The translations under genes and the position numbers were made by a program. A DNA stretch of 64,000 nt from G032773895 sp965248935 (GTDB lineage Bacteria > Pseudomonadota > Gammaproteobacteria > Pseudomonadales > Cellvibrionaceae): contig OZ252214.1 of NCBI GenBank assembly GCA_965248935.1, forward strand, positions 2,728,001 through 2,792,000. The letters are read 5' to 3'. Below are positions 9,122-18,611 of the stretch, one piece after another (the first letter of the stretch is position 1; the number at the start of each line of letters is the position of its first letter). The notes below the pieces were generated by a model. That model saw only the letters and a program-made list of their open reading frames with translations, had not been told where the DNA came from and did no database searches.

Positions 9122-9847
9122 ATGATAAGTGATTTTAAAAAAGAAATAATAAAAAAGAGTATGAATAATTCAGAAGCTCAGCAAGAACTTGGTATCTCTC
9201 TAGTAGAGCAGGTATATCGAAAAATTAAATCTAGTATCCTTTCGAGTGAGTACTCGCCGGGATATCAAGCTTTAGAACCCGAGATTGCAAAAAACCTCGG
9301 TGTGAGTCGTACACCTGTACGCGAAGCGCTTATTCGCTTAGAGGCAGAACAATTAATTGAGTTGATTCCCCGGCGAGGTATGCGGGTATTACCTCTGCTT
9401 CCGGTGGATATTATTGAGATTTACAATATTCTCACTGGCCTTGAATCCGTTGCTGTAGAAATTTTGGGCAAAATGCAACCCAGTAAGGATGTACTGGAGC
9501 CTATGCTTTCAGCCGTTGTGGAAATGGATTCGGCCCTGGCTTCAGGGGATTTATCATCGTGGATAGATGCTGATGAGACGTTTAATAGGCTGTTGGTGGC
9601 TCTTGCTGGCAATAGACGGTTGGCTCATGTGGTCGATACTGTCAGGTCTCAGATATGTCGTGCGCGTCTTATTACCATGAAACTTCGTGATAATTTGGAG
9701 TCGACTAATCTTGCACATCGTACGCTTTATGAGCGATTGCTAGCCGGTGATTGGCAGGCTGCAAAAGACGTCCACTATCACAACAGAACCGAAGTGACAG
9801 AGTCTATCGCAAATATTTTGGATACATACAAGTTTCCACATCTTTAA
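9122..9847 (+). CDS. GntR family transcriptional regulator with FCD domain
   Basis: 241 residues. The N-terminal winged helix-turn-helix spans about 25-90, with the recognition helix in NLGVSRTPVREALIRLE and a wing at IPRRGMRV. The C-terminal all-helical FCD domain (FadR subfamily) spans about 98-225, including the metal/ligand-type DADETFNRLL and HRTLYERLLAGD, HYHN. These regulators sense small carboxylates or amino-acid derivatives. AAGGGG six bases before the ATG supports this start. It is divergent from the M20 peptidase gene, a plausible target. Confidence 0.9.
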   Translation: MISDFKKEIIKKSMNNSEAQQELGISLVEQVYRKIKSSILSSEYSPGYQALEPEIAKNLGVSRTPVREALIRLEAEQLIELIPRRGMRVLPLLPVDIIEIYNILTGLESVAVEILGKMQPSKDVLEPMLSAVVEMDSALASGDLSSWIDADETFNRLLVALAGNRRLAHVVDTVRSQICRARLITMKLRDNLESTNLAHRTLYERLLAGDWQAAKDVHYHNRTEVTESIANILDTYKFPHL

Positions 9848-9859
9848 TCTAATTAGCTA

Positions 9860-9890
9860 GGCGCGCGCTTTTTCTATGGAGCGCTGCGCC
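9860..9890 (+). terminator. Hairpin after the GntR gene
   Basis: GGCGCGCGCT and AGCGCTGCGCC pair with one bulge over a ten-base loop, 12 bases after the stop codon. No strong T run follows, so termination is probable rather than certain. Confidence 0.55.
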
Positions 9891-9951
9891 TCTTATTCCC
9901 AATTTTCTATCTTGTTACTGTCTTGTTACTATGGCATTGCCTAGTTGCTTA

Positions 9952-11070
9952 TCAAGGTTCGATAAGTTCAAAGGATTTTATCACCTGTTCTTTACCGTTT
10001 ACGTGAATGGCGATGAAGTGTTCACCTAAGTGGTATTTTCTGGTGCTTATAATTTTGAATGAATGCTTTTTACTGAGTGATAATTCCTCGTCTTTTTTTA
10101 AATTCAGTTCTTTGAGTTTAAAGACTTTCGCTGAAGAGGTTCCGTTTGCCTTCATAAAATGCACGGCATAGTCCAGTACTATTTTCTGTTTTTTTTGGTT
10201 CGCCTTAATTGTTAGATCGAATGTGATTTCGTTGCCTATGTGGACTTTTTTAAGGCTTAGGGTGAATGTTTCTATTGTTATTTTGGGTGAAGCTTCAAAC
10301 CCTAATAGAGGAAATACACGGGTATCCCCAGATTTTATTAGGCTGCGTAGAGCATGTTTAATTACCCAATCAACATCACATTCGTTTAGTTTTTGCCATT
10401 TTTGGCACAGCTTTATGGCAATATCTGGGTTATCTTTGCTGATATCGTTGATGTTATTGGCTACGGAACGGCGTACATAGAGGCTGGGATCGGACTTAAG
10501 TGTTTCGAGTATGGGTAAAATAGGGTTTGGGTCTTTGATTAAATTTTTTAACTGCATTCCCCAGGGGAGGCGAGGGCGGCAACCCTCGGATGCTAAGCGG
10601 CGTACGTGCTCACTTTTATCCGTAGTCCACTTTAACATTTCAGTTAGCGCAGCTTTTTGGTCTTGTTGAATAAAAGGTCTGATAGCGAATTCTGAAGAAA
10701 ATAGGTGCGTGAGTTTTTTGATAAGCTTTAGGGAGGCTTTTGGGTGGTCTAAACCATATATGCTGGCGTAGTCAATGAGTGGCCAGGCAGCGAACCCCCT
10801 ATGTGGATCATCTTTGTCGCCAAAATCCCAAATGCTGGGAAGTTTCTGCAAGACTTTGTGTGTTTTTGAGAAGGGTTGAGGAAGGTAACTGTGCATTACC
10901 TCAATAACTTTGTAGACCCGTTCTTTTAGTTCTAACCGGTTGAGCCCTTTTAGGGCTTCATTTTGAAAGGCATTCGCATCAAAATTCGCATCGCATTGGC
11001 TTAGTGCCTTGGCAATTCTTGAGATTGCGGCTTTTGCTAAGCCATCTTTCATGAGTTTTTGTTCAGACAT
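9952..11070 (-). CDS. AlkD-like DNA alkylation repair protein (HEAT repeats) with C-terminal extension
   Basis: 372 residues. Residues about 1-250 match the AlkD/AlkC-type HEAT-repeat glycosylase superfamily: IWDFGDKDDPHRGFAAWP, EHVRRLASEGCRPRLPWG and SLYVRRSVANNINDISKDNP are hallmark segments. The C-terminal ~110 residues (from about 262) form a beta-rich domain not found in short AlkD proteins. Members remove positively charged alkylated bases such as 3-methyladenine; activity of this subgroup is not certain. The gene stands alone, next to the accessory island. Confidence 0.85.
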   Translation of the reverse strand: MSEQKLMKDGLAKAAISRIAKALSQCDANFDANAFQNEALKGLNRLELKERVYKVIEVMHSYLPQPFSKTHKVLQKLPSIWDFGDKDDPHRGFAAWPLIDYASIYGLDHPKASLKLIKKLTHLFSSEFAIRPFIQQDQKAALTEMLKWTTDKSEHVRRLASEGCRPRLPWGMQLKNLIKDPNPILPILETLKSDPSLYVRRSVANNINDISKDNPDIAIKLCQKWQKLNECDVDWVIKHALRSLIKSGDTRVFPLLGFEASPKITIETFTLSLKKVHIGNEITFDLTIKANQKKQKIVLDYAVHFMKANGTSSAKVFKLKELNLKKDEELSLSKKHSFKIISTRKYHLGEHFIAIHVNGKEQVIKSFELIEP

Positions 11071-11504
11071 GCGTTGGGGCCTGTTAATACGTTATTTGAA
11101 ATATTACGCTGTTTAGTGAGTGGAAATAAGCAGGAAATAACAATATTCGGGTGGAAAGGGTATCTCAATATAGGGGTTTAAGTAATTTCCACTTAGACCT
11201 CAGAAAGTCGGGGGAGTCTAATTATCTGTTAAATTCTCTAGCGAGTACATATGAACAAGTATAAAAAGCTATTCCTTTTGCTAGTTGCTTTTCTGTTGGC
11301 CCAAATAATTTAGGGGACCACTATATATTTTGTGTTCGGTGAATGGACAAGTAATGGTTGTGAGTTTTATTTATGATCACTTAAATTAACTCTTTCATTA
11401 GATTTTTCTGAGGAGATGTTATACCGCAATACTGGCTAACCTAAGGCTAATTATCGGCTAAGAATTCACTTGATTTAAGGCTAATTTAAGGCTAATTTAA
11501 GGCT
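11071..11504. other. Intergenic region at the left edge of the island, with a signal-peptide gene remnant
   Basis: 434 bases. A 20-codon frame at 11250-11312 (starting MNKYKKLF, ending in a hydrophobic stretch and TAG) looks like the signal-peptide end of a deleted gene. Directly before it the 16-mer GTCTAATTATCTGTTA (11216-11231) is identical to the end of the repeat module at 47658-47673. The last 60 bases hold the iterated AAGGCTA repeats in front of fic. Confidence 0.5.
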
Positions 11505-11505
11505 A
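11473..11505 (+). repeat. Three perfect 11-bp repeats abutting the fic start codon
   Basis: ATTTAAGGCTA occurs three times head to tail; the last A is the A of the fic ATG. Two diverged AAGGCTAA/TCGGCTAA units lie about 40 bases upstream. The AAGG of the last unit also serves as the Shine-Dalgarno. The arrangement suggests an autoregulatory operator or a translational control element. Confidence 0.8.
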
Positions 11506-12563
11506 TGGTATGGCGACCTCAATATACGATCAGTAATACACTCCTTCTCACCATCCGAGAGATCGGGGAGTCTATCGGTGAGATTAGAGCGCAACGCCTT
11601 ACCCAGGAGGCTTTTGCCAAACTGGAGTTAAATGCCAGAGAGCTGTCATCCTATGCCTCAACGAGCATAGAAGGTAACCCGCTACCTCTTACAGAGGTAA
11701 AACGACTCCTAAAAACTCGTAAAGAAAGCATCCGTGACACTGAACGTGAGGTGCTTAATTACAATAGTGCCTTGCAAACGCTATATAAATCAGTTCGTCA
11801 CAATCGCTTTGAACTGAACATCAAAACGCTGGAACAGGTTCAAGGCCAAGTGGTGGATGGCTTGATGGATAATCCTAGCCATTGTGGAGCCTTACGACAA
11901 GACCCCGTTATCATCCGTAATCCACGCAAAATAAACGAAATTGTTTTTATTCCTCCAGATGCAAAAGACGTGCGGCAGCTTACAAAAAACCTTATGAATT
12001 TTGTGAATGAAAATATTGGAAAAATTGACCCCGTCATACTTGCGGGTATTTTTCATCGGCAGAACGTCATTCTTCATCCTTTTATCGATGGCAATGGCCG
12101 GACAACGCGACTGCTCACAACCGCTATATTAGGTAAAGCGGGGCTTAATTTATTTGAAATATTTAGTTTTGAAAATTACTACAATCGTAATATCACGCGC
12201 TACTTTAAAGCGGTGGGTCTTGCTGGTGACTATTACGACCTGAAAGATAAAATCGACTTTTCAGCATGGCTCGAATATTTTTCGGCAGGCATATTAGATG
12301 AGTTGCGTCGCCTTATAAAATTGTTAGCAGAGCAATCAAATACAAAACAGGCAAATACAAAACCACGGCTGGAAATTCACCATCGACAAATATTGGATTA
12401 TATTCACGAGCGGGGAAGTATTACACAACGTGAATATGGCGCAATTTCTAACCGTAGCTTAGCATCTCGCAAACTGGATTTTGAAAAACTGACTCAATTG
12501 AACCTAATCGAAATCAAGGGTGTGGGGCGCGGCACTTATTATGTGCTGCCATTATCTGAATAA
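11505..12563 (+). CDS. Fic family protein (AMP-transferase) with C-terminal winged helix
   Basis: 352 residues. The Fic core motif HPFIDGNGRTTR begins at H191 (consensus HPFxxGNGR). The N-terminal inhibitory helix reads STSIEGN with E56, so this is a class II Fic protein held off by its own N-terminus. The C-terminal ~70 residues form a winged helix (ILDYIHERGSITQREYGAISNRS). Fic proteins of this build AMPylate proteins and many control their own promoters. The gene is free-standing at the left border of the island. A toxin-like or defence role is possible; housekeeping regulation is equally possible. Confidence 0.9.
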   Translation: MVWRPQYTISNTLLLTIREIGESIGEIRAQRLTQEAFAKLELNARELSSYASTSIEGNPLPLTEVKRLLKTRKESIRDTEREVLNYNSALQTLYKSVRHNRFELNIKTLEQVQGQVVDGLMDNPSHCGALRQDPVIIRNPRKINEIVFIPPDAKDVRQLTKNLMNFVNENIGKIDPVILAGIFHRQNVILHPFIDGNGRTTRLLTTAILGKAGLNLFEIFSFENYYNRNITRYFKAVGLAGDYYDLKDKIDFSAWLEYFSAGILDELRRLIKLLAEQSNTKQANTKPRLEIHHRQILDYIHERGSITQREYGAISNRSLASRKLDFEKLTQLNLIEIKGVGRGTYYVLPLSE

Positions 12564-12700
12564 CCGCCTGCTAATGGCTGCCGAATGCGAAAATTGGAAC
12601 ATTCACATTAATGTATTCTCTGGCTTTTCCGCTCAACAGACATTAAGTGATATTTCTATTTACAAGGTTCTGCCGAAAAATATCGGTGGCCTCTATTCGG

Positions 12701-13104
12701 CTAGCATCGCCAGCTTTCTTCCAATTTTATAATTTCAAATATATCGCTATTCCTTTTTTCATGTATGTCATAACGATAACCACTACTAGAAACGTCGTCA
12801 GGCACATTGCCAAATATTAAGGTCACAGCATATAACGCATAATCCGCTTTTTTGTGTTTTTCTATAGAAAAAATACTTATTTGTGCATCGGGATATTCCT
12901 CCCCCCACAATTTGGAAACCGCACGCCTTATATTTCCTGTACCAATTTTTTTTGTAATTGATTCTTATAATATTGTAATTCTTCCCCTGCAATAGGCGCG
13001 GCACTTTTTACGGGAACAGACAATAACGCTTTGTTCTCAACCTTAGGCGAACAGGCTAGTAAAAAATGTATACTGAATAGAACAAACAAAGCTTTGATAA
13101 TCAT
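12701..13104 (-). pseudogene. Lipoprotein gene with a frameshift in an A8 run
   Basis: The minus-strand ATG at 13104 opens a lipoprotein signal (FLLACS) and runs 58 codons to a stop at 12928. At about 12946-12953 the coding strand carries eight A in a row. With nine A the frame would continue through GTGNIRRAVSKLWGEEYP into the frame ending at 12701, giving a lipoprotein of about 134 residues. The downstream frame (YALYAVTLIFGNVPDDV, RYDIHEK) looks like real coding sequence. Either the gene is broken, the base count is a sequencing error, or transcriptional slippage on the A run makes a minority full-length product. Family unknown. Confidence 0.6.
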
Positions 13105-13780
13105 AAATCATTTAACCCTATATATTTACTTTTAAGCCCTACAATCAATTTCTCCAATATTGTGAGCTGTTTTTTTATAGCACCAAAACGGTGTTGTGAT
13201 TAATGATTTTGTCTCTCTATAGAGACCCTACTGTTCAATTTGGTTCTTACAAAAACAATCTAACCTTTGGGTTATTCTTGGTTTAGGGTTATTTTATTAT
13301 CTCTTGATAGATCAAGTATATGGCAGTTTAAGAGGCAATCGTATAATGGCTTTAAGATTCAACCCTTGGTGTTAACGTTTGTAATGGTATTGATAGGCGA
13401 ATACCCAAATAGATTAAAGAAAATATCCTATAGCTGCTTACTGGTAATGCGGTCTCTATCAAATATGACGCCTAAATATTAAATTTGGTTTGTTTAGCGC
13501 TTTTTATAGTGTTATCCGATTGTTTTGGTGCCCAATAGATAGCAAATACGCCATATTGTGCATTTATTTGATAGGGCTATTTATATTAAGCTTATAATGT
13601 ATAAGGTTAAGAATGCTTGGTTTGCTGGCGAGACAAAGCGGTCGTTAACAAGAAATCGTTTGTACAGGCAGAAAACGACTTAAAGCGGACATTCAAATCA
13701 AGTGTTTCTGGCTCCATAATTTGCTTGGGACGCTATAACGAATCAGGCCATTCTAAAACGATATTTTAAAAAAGGAAACT
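13105..13780. promoter_or_regulatory. Long leader region of the reverse transcriptase gene
   Basis: 676 bases without a convincing gene. A 71-codon frame at 13267-13482 has no supporting features. The region contains the first copy of promoter-like repeat R1 (13468-13629). About 120 bases of leader follow, then AAAAAAGGAAACT before the ATG at 13781. Confidence 0.6.
13468..13629 (+). repeat. Promoter-like dispersed repeat R1, copy 1 (before the RT gene)
   Basis: Shares with copy 2 (18258-18417) about 160 bases, beginning near CCTAAAT and GGTTTGTTT and ending near AAGGTTAAGAATGCTT. The core CGCCATATTGTG, TTTGATA and TTATAATGTATAAGG is also found in the three copies at 41.4, 44.3 and 47.3 kb. 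TATAAT is an ideal -10 box. TTGATA lies 19 bases upstream, wide for a -35. The orientation points at the downstream accessory gene in all five cases. Confidence 0.75.
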
Positions 13781-16700
13781 ATGAAACAGATCGACGGAAA
13801 ATATCGTAGGCTAAAGCCCTCCATTGAATATCTCTGTGACGAAGTCGTTATCGCCCAAGCTTGGAAAAAAACGCATGGTTATATTCGAGCATTTAATTGG
13901 TACGCAGATACGCTAGCTTTAGATATCTCTGCCCTTGGAATAGAAGAAAATACGCGCAGCTGGGGAAAACAGTTGCGAGAAGGGCGATCGCTTTATCCAC
14001 TTGAATTAGTTCCTGCAGCAAAAAGCGAAGCATGGCTGTTTGACAATGAAGGCTGGCATCCAAAAAACGATAAAAAGAGGAAAAAAAATCCCCCGATTAG
14101 GCCTTTGGCTCATATAACGATACGTGATCAAACTTGGGCGAGCGCCGCGATGCTTTGCTTAGCCGATGCAGTTGAAACGAAACAAGGTGACTGCAGCCAT
14201 AAGAACCAGAGCTTTGAAGAAGCGAGAAACAAGGGTATATTTAGTTATGGTAATCGCTTAGTTTGCGATTGGAATGAATATGATGAAGGTTGGTTTCGCT
14301 GGGGCAATAGTGAAACTTACAGAAAGTTTTTTACCGACTATCAGAACTTTCTAAAACGACCTTTAGAATTAGGCAGACTGATTTCAGAGCATAGTTTTGA
14401 CTCGGAAGATGTCTATATCGTTAACCTAGATCTTCAAAAGTTCTACAACACTATAAACATCGAAGAGCTGATACTACGATTAAAAGAGATTGTGTATAGT
14501 TCTGAGGGTGACATTTGTGAAGAGTTTTGGGTAGCTTTTGAAAAGATCACTGATTGGAAGTGGAACCCATCTGACTTAAAATATGCAAAGGAGTTAAATC
14601 TCGGTGATATGGAAAGCGGATTACCGCAAGGTTTAGTAGCCTCTGGTTTCTTCGCAAATGCTTATCTCGCAAATTTTGACGCTAAAGTTGGTGAAAAGCT
14701 TGGAAATCCTATCAATAAAGCGAGTCGTGTTATCCTGCATGATTATTGTCGTTATGTTGATGACCTTAGGCTAGTTGTCAGTGCTGACGGCCTATCAGCT
14801 CAACAAGTACGGGACAAGATAAATGAGTTCTTCAGCAAATTATTAATCCTCCATGGTGGGGCTGGTTTAAAAATCAATCCTGATAAAACAAAAGTAACTC
14901 TGCTATCTGACCTCGATAGCGAAGGCAGTATGGCCAACCGTATTGAGGCAATACAAAGTGAATTAAGTGGCCCAACTTCGCGTGACGCCTTGGATGCCGC
15001 TACCGTTAATCTTGAAAGCCTTTTATCCGTTGAGGATTCTGGCTTGCCAGGTCTAAACGAAGCACACACCGATGCGCCTCTATTGAATATTGCCAATTTT
15101 GATCACGATATTCGACCAGATACTTTAAAACGCTTTGCTGCTAACCGACTTGAAAGCATAGTTCAAAGCAAGCGAGCTATGAGAGATGAAAGCTCAGCTA
15201 AAAGTGGTAGGGAAAGCAATGAAGATGAGTTGCTTGCCAAAAAATTGGTCTATGCATGGATGAAAGACCCTTCCCTAGCTCTTGTTCTACGCAAAGCCAT
15301 TGAAATTTACCCTGAAGTAGACTTATTTGAGCCCGTGTTCGATTCCATATTTAAGCGAAGTAGTTTTTCGCAGAAAGCATCTGGGTTTTCAAAAATTACC
15401 GCCGTTATCATGGATTACTTACTCGCCGATTTGTTTCGGTGTGCAATTGATTTTAATGGCTATTTCCAGGTTATCGCTTATTCAGACAAGATTCGGCCAC
15501 AGGGTGTGATTGAACTAATTACTAGATATGCTCAACGTGTTGTTACCAGTAAAATCGACTCACCGTTTGTTTTAAGACAAGCCCTTATGTTATTGGCAGT
15601 TACAGGCAAGCCTACTCTTGTTGCTTCACGGAACCCAACGATTCAGCATGATTTGCACGTGATTTTGGTAAGTGCCCCCCCTAAATACCACGCGCAGAGA
15701 GCAGCGCTTTTTGAGGTCGCCGCTCAGATTACAGATCAGTTCGATACGTTTGCTTCGCTTTTTTTGAAGAATATTAAAAACCTCGGTGACAAGAGAAGAG
15801 CCATAGCCCTAGAAGTATTCGCAAAAAGAGGTGGCCCGTTCTGGCTAGCACTATGGAAAAAGCTATCAAAAGACCGAAGTTTATCGACTGTTGTAGAGCA
15901 ACTTAAATGGGCTGCACCTCTTCGTGCAAGCCAGCCAAAACCTCGTACACAACTTCTATCGAAGGTAATCAGCTCGGAAGATAATGGCTTTGCATATGAG
16001 CATTCTCAGATCAGGCTTGCTTTAGCGCTTATTAAGCTCGCTCAAACAGATGATGACGCTATTGAACGATCACCCAATGAATTAAAAGTTTCTAGGTCGC
16101 CATCAGGAGACTGGGGCACAATATGGTCACCACAAGTTAATTATTTGATCTGTAAGCTGAGCTCAACTACTTCAATTCAAGACCCCCGTTTTCGCATACC
16201 TGGTTGGGTGGGTGATGATGGGGATAATCGAGCCATATACTGGATAGGCATGATACTTCGAGCTTCGGTATTAGGAGGTACAGATTTTACCGGTAATAAG
16301 TGGAGGCAGAGCAAGACAACAACATACAAGGGATTAAGAACGAGTTGGTACAAACGTCGTATGGGAATGATGCACTCGCCAGAGTCCTTAGTTGGAGAAT
16401 ACTCGACTATCAGTAATTGGTATTCAAACTTATTAATGCGCTGCCTTCAGTGGCCAGGATTTGAGTCCACATATGTGAACCATGAGGATGTACGAAGGAT
16501 TACCGATATCGACACCTTAAAAAAGTGTTTAAAAGCTCGATTAAACTATCTTACTTCGATTGTTTGTAAATCCTCAGCGTTGCCAATGATACCCACTGAT
16601 ATTGAACGAGTTAGTCGAAAAAGTGGATTCCGTATTGTTACTGTTCAGCAGCTGCTTCCAAAAACAGAAGATTTCTCAAAAGCAGACGTTGGGTTAAATA

Positions 16701-17461
16701 ATCCTGCTTATCGAGCGAAACACCAAGAGCATTTAAGGGATGTTTGTACGCTTACTGTCAATACTTTAGAGGCTAAATTAAGAGCAGATGGCAATAAAAC
16801 CAAGCCTTCGGCAGATCTTATCGTTTTTCCCGAAGTAGCTGTCCACATAGATGACCAAGCGATTATTAAACGTTTGGCGGATAAAACTGGGGCGATTGTA
16901 TTTGCAGGCCTAGTTTTTACCGATGTGAATGGAAAAACCGTGAACGTCGCTCGCTGGTTTATTCCAGATTACCGAGAAAGTGGAAGGCAATGGATAATTC
17001 GGGATCAAGGCAAGCAACATCTGACTGCTGGGGAAGAGATGTTAGGCGTGAGTGGATACCGACCTTGCCAACATCTAATTAAAGTCCACGGAGACTCCGA
17101 AGGACCTTTTCGATTAACTGGAGCGATTTGCTATGATGCTACAGATATTAAACTAGCGGCGGATCTTAAAGACAAAACTGATTTATTTATTATTTCAGCA
17201 CATAACAAAGACGTGAACACTTTCGACAACATGGCGTCTGCATTGCATTACCATATGTACCAGCACGTAGTCATATCAAATATCGGCGAGTTTGGTGGCT
17301 CGACTATCCAGGCACCATTTAAGCAGCCATATGATCGCTTGATATCTCATGTTCATGGTTTGGGACAGATATCGATTAATACCGCAGATATTGATTTGGC
17401 TGCCTTCAGGCGTAAAAGTACTAAGTACAAAGAAGTAAAAACGAAACCGGCAGGAAGCTGA
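13781..17461 (+). CDS. Defence-associated reverse transcriptase with nitrilase domain (DRT1/UG1 type)
   Basis: 1226 residues. The N-terminal half is a reverse transcriptase: motif A with D217 in VNLDLQKFYNT, LPQGLVASGF (motif B-like), and motif C YVDD with D327/D328. The middle (about 430-960) is helical and unassigned. The C-terminal ~250 residues are a nitrilase-fold hydrolase with the full catalytic set: E1018 in VFPEVAV, K1078 and C1117 in GAICYDAT. This RT-plus-nitrilase build is that of the unknown-group 1 reverse transcriptases, known as DRT type 1 anti-phage systems. GGAAACT precedes the ATG. The gene is solitary, behind repeat R1, consistent with single-gene DRT1 systems. Confidence 0.9.
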   Translation: MKQIDGKYRRLKPSIEYLCDEVVIAQAWKKTHGYIRAFNWYADTLALDISALGIEENTRSWGKQLREGRSLYPLELVPAAKSEAWLFDNEGWHPKNDKKRKKNPPIRPLAHITIRDQTWASAAMLCLADAVETKQGDCSHKNQSFEEARNKGIFSYGNRLVCDWNEYDEGWFRWGNSETYRKFFTDYQNFLKRPLELGRLISEHSFDSEDVYIVNLDLQKFYNTINIEELILRLKEIVYSSEGDICEEFWVAFEKITDWKWNPSDLKYAKELNLGDMESGLPQGLVASGFFANAYLANFDAKVGEKLGNPINKASRVILHDYCRYVDDLRLVVSADGLSAQQVRDKINEFFSKLLILHGGAGLKINPDKTKVTLLSDLDSEGSMANRIEAIQSELSGPTSRDALDAATVNLESLLSVEDSGLPGLNEAHTDAPLLNIANFDHDIRPDTLKRFAANRLESIVQSKRAMRDESSAKSGRESNEDELLAKKLVYAWMKDPSLALVLRKAIEIYPEVDLFEPVFDSIFKRSSFSQKASGFSKITAVIMDYLLADLFRCAIDFNGYFQVIAYSDKIRPQGVIELITRYAQRVVTSKIDSPFVLRQALMLLAVTGKPTLVASRNPTIQHDLHVILVSAPPKYHAQRAALFEVAAQITDQFDTFASLFLKNIKNLGDKRRAIALEVFAKRGGPFWLALWKKLSKDRSLSTVVEQLKWAAPLRASQPKPRTQLLSKVISSEDNGFAYEHSQIRLALALIKLAQTDDDAIERSPNELKVSRSPSGDWGTIWSPQVNYLICKLSSTTSIQDPRFRIPGWVGDDGDNRAIYWIGMILRASVLGGTDFTGNKWRQSKTTTYKGLRTSWYKRRMGMMHSPESLVGEYSTISNWYSNLLMRCLQWPGFESTYVNHEDVRRITDIDTLKKCLKARLNYLTSIVCKSSALPMIPTDIERVSRKSGFRIVTVQQLLPKTEDFSKADVGLNNPAYRAKHQEHLRDVCTLTVNTLEAKLRADGNKTKPSADLIVFPEVAVHIDDQAIIKRLADKTGAIVFAGLVFTDVNGKTVNVARWFIPDYRESGRQWIIRDQGKQHLTAGEEMLGVSGYRPCQHLIKVHGDSEGPFRLTGAICYDATDIKLAADLKDKTDLFIISAHNKDVNTFDNMASALHYHMYQHVVISNIGEFGGSTIQAPFKQPYDRLISHVHGLGQISINTADIDLAAFRRKSTKYKEVKTKPAGS

Positions 17462-17715
17462 ACTGTAACCAAAGGGGTTTTATCAAAAATAAAAGGGACA
17501 GAGTGACTCAATTACAATGTCCGCTTCTGGCACACAGAAGACTACAATTTTCTTACAAGATAGCAATATTAACCTCTTTTCCTGGCCTTAGCATTACTAG
17601 AACGTAGTTAATTAAATACTGATACAATGGAAAGCGTGAACAATTTTATCCATATTTTAATTGACTTAAAAATCATCCGTCGGAATGATGTTGGGTTCCA
17701 CCCGTTAGAAATATT
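17462..17715. other. Spacer carrying leader repeat R3
   Basis: No gene seen. The 3' part (17637-17713) is repeat R3, shared with the leader of the Tse2-like gene at 25.1 kb. Confidence 0.5.
17637..17713 (+). repeat. Leader repeat R3, copy 1
   Basis: About 75 bases starting TGAACAATTTTATCCATATT match 24935-25015. Each copy ends shortly before an accessory gene start (17716 here). Confidence 0.7.
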
Positions 17716-18066
17716 ATGAATAAAAAAATCATTTCCATACTCAGTGCTTTTTTAATGATTTCAATATTAACTAACGCATACCTATATAAAGAAAAGAGAA
17801 GGTTCGAAGAGGCATGGTTAAATCAATTTATTACGACAAGCGAGATAGAGGCGATCTTTAAGAAATCGGGGGCAGATATTTCGATCAAAAATATAGAGCG
17901 AATATCTGTCGAAAAGTTTGGTCAACATAGTGTTAAAGTGGTGGACTTAGAAGATAATTACACTGAATATGGCTCCGACAGAATAGCATTAGGTGTAAAT
18001 GAAACCTTAATCTTTTTTAAAGATGGTTTGTATTACGGAAGTAAATCAAATTTAGCTAATTACTGA
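17716..18066 (+). CDS. Small membrane-anchored protein, unknown function
   Basis: 116 residues: one N-terminal membrane anchor or uncleaved signal (about 5-24, IISILSAFLMISILTNAYLY) and a soluble, charged domain with alternating beta/alpha character (ISIKNIERISVEKFGQHSVKVV). It may be a periplasm-facing immunity-type protein, judged only from size, topology and place in the island. It follows the RT gene by 254 bases behind repeat R3, so it is probably a separate unit rather than part of the DRT1 system. Confidence 0.55.
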   Translation: MNKKIISILSAFLMISILTNAYLYKEKRRFEEAWLNQFITTSEIEAIFKKSGADISIKNIERISVEKFGQHSVKVVDLEDNYTEYGSDRIALGVNETLIFFKDGLYYGSKSNLANY

Positions 18067-18611
18067 CGAATACAGAAAAAAGATGCGCGAAAAATAGAGT
18101 CTTTTCTATGAGCATTATGCGGTGGGACTACAACATACCAATGGTACAAGTCACGGGAAGAAGTATTGGAAATGGTTAAATCAGAATTTCCATTTTTAAG
18201 CTTGAAGGTTATCGGCTTACTAATCAGGGTTCAGAAGATTGTATTTGCTAAATATGAGCCTAAATTAATTTTTGGTTTGTTTCGTTTTCTCTAAAACGTT
18301 ATTCGCTTATTGGCGTGCCCAACGGGAAATAACTGCGCCATATTGTGTATTTATTCGATAAGGCTATTTATATTAAATTTATAATGTTTAAGGTTAAGAA
18401 TGCTTAGTCTGTTGGCGATCCATTAGCAGTCATTAGGTCTAAGAGTATAATTTGTTAGCAAAAATTGCCCAAAGCGACCATTAATAAGCCTGTTGGATAT
18501 GACGATAATTAACCTTTCGAGAACATACTGAAGCTGCAAGGCAGTTTTTACAGATCCTTTCTAATTATCTATTATTTCTTATCACAAAGCTAACCAAAGG
18601 AGTGAATTAAA
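18067..18611. promoter_or_regulatory. Spacer with repeat R1 copy 2 before the pore-forming toxin
   Basis: A frame around 18144-18294 (EEVLEMVKSEFPFLSLKV) could be a gene remnant but has no start. It runs into R1 at 18258-18417. The rest shows nothing recognisable until the AAAGGAG before the ATG at 18612. Confidence 0.5.
18258..18417 (+). repeat. Promoter-like dispersed repeat R1, copy 2
   Basis: Same order of conserved blocks as copy 1: GCGCCATATTGTGTATTTAT, GATAAGGCTATTTATATTAA, TTATAATGTTTAAGG. It lies about 195 bases before the toxin gene at 18612. Confidence 0.75.

Noticed and set aside
13267..13482. 71-codon open frame before the reverse transcriptase
   Set aside because: No ribosome site, no family features, and it stops just before the R1 repeat; more likely leader sequence.
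13636..13740. Possible attC site (GTTAACAAG ... TATAACG) between R1 and the RT gene
   Set aside because: Outer boxes are not complementary and no L''/L' pair is found.
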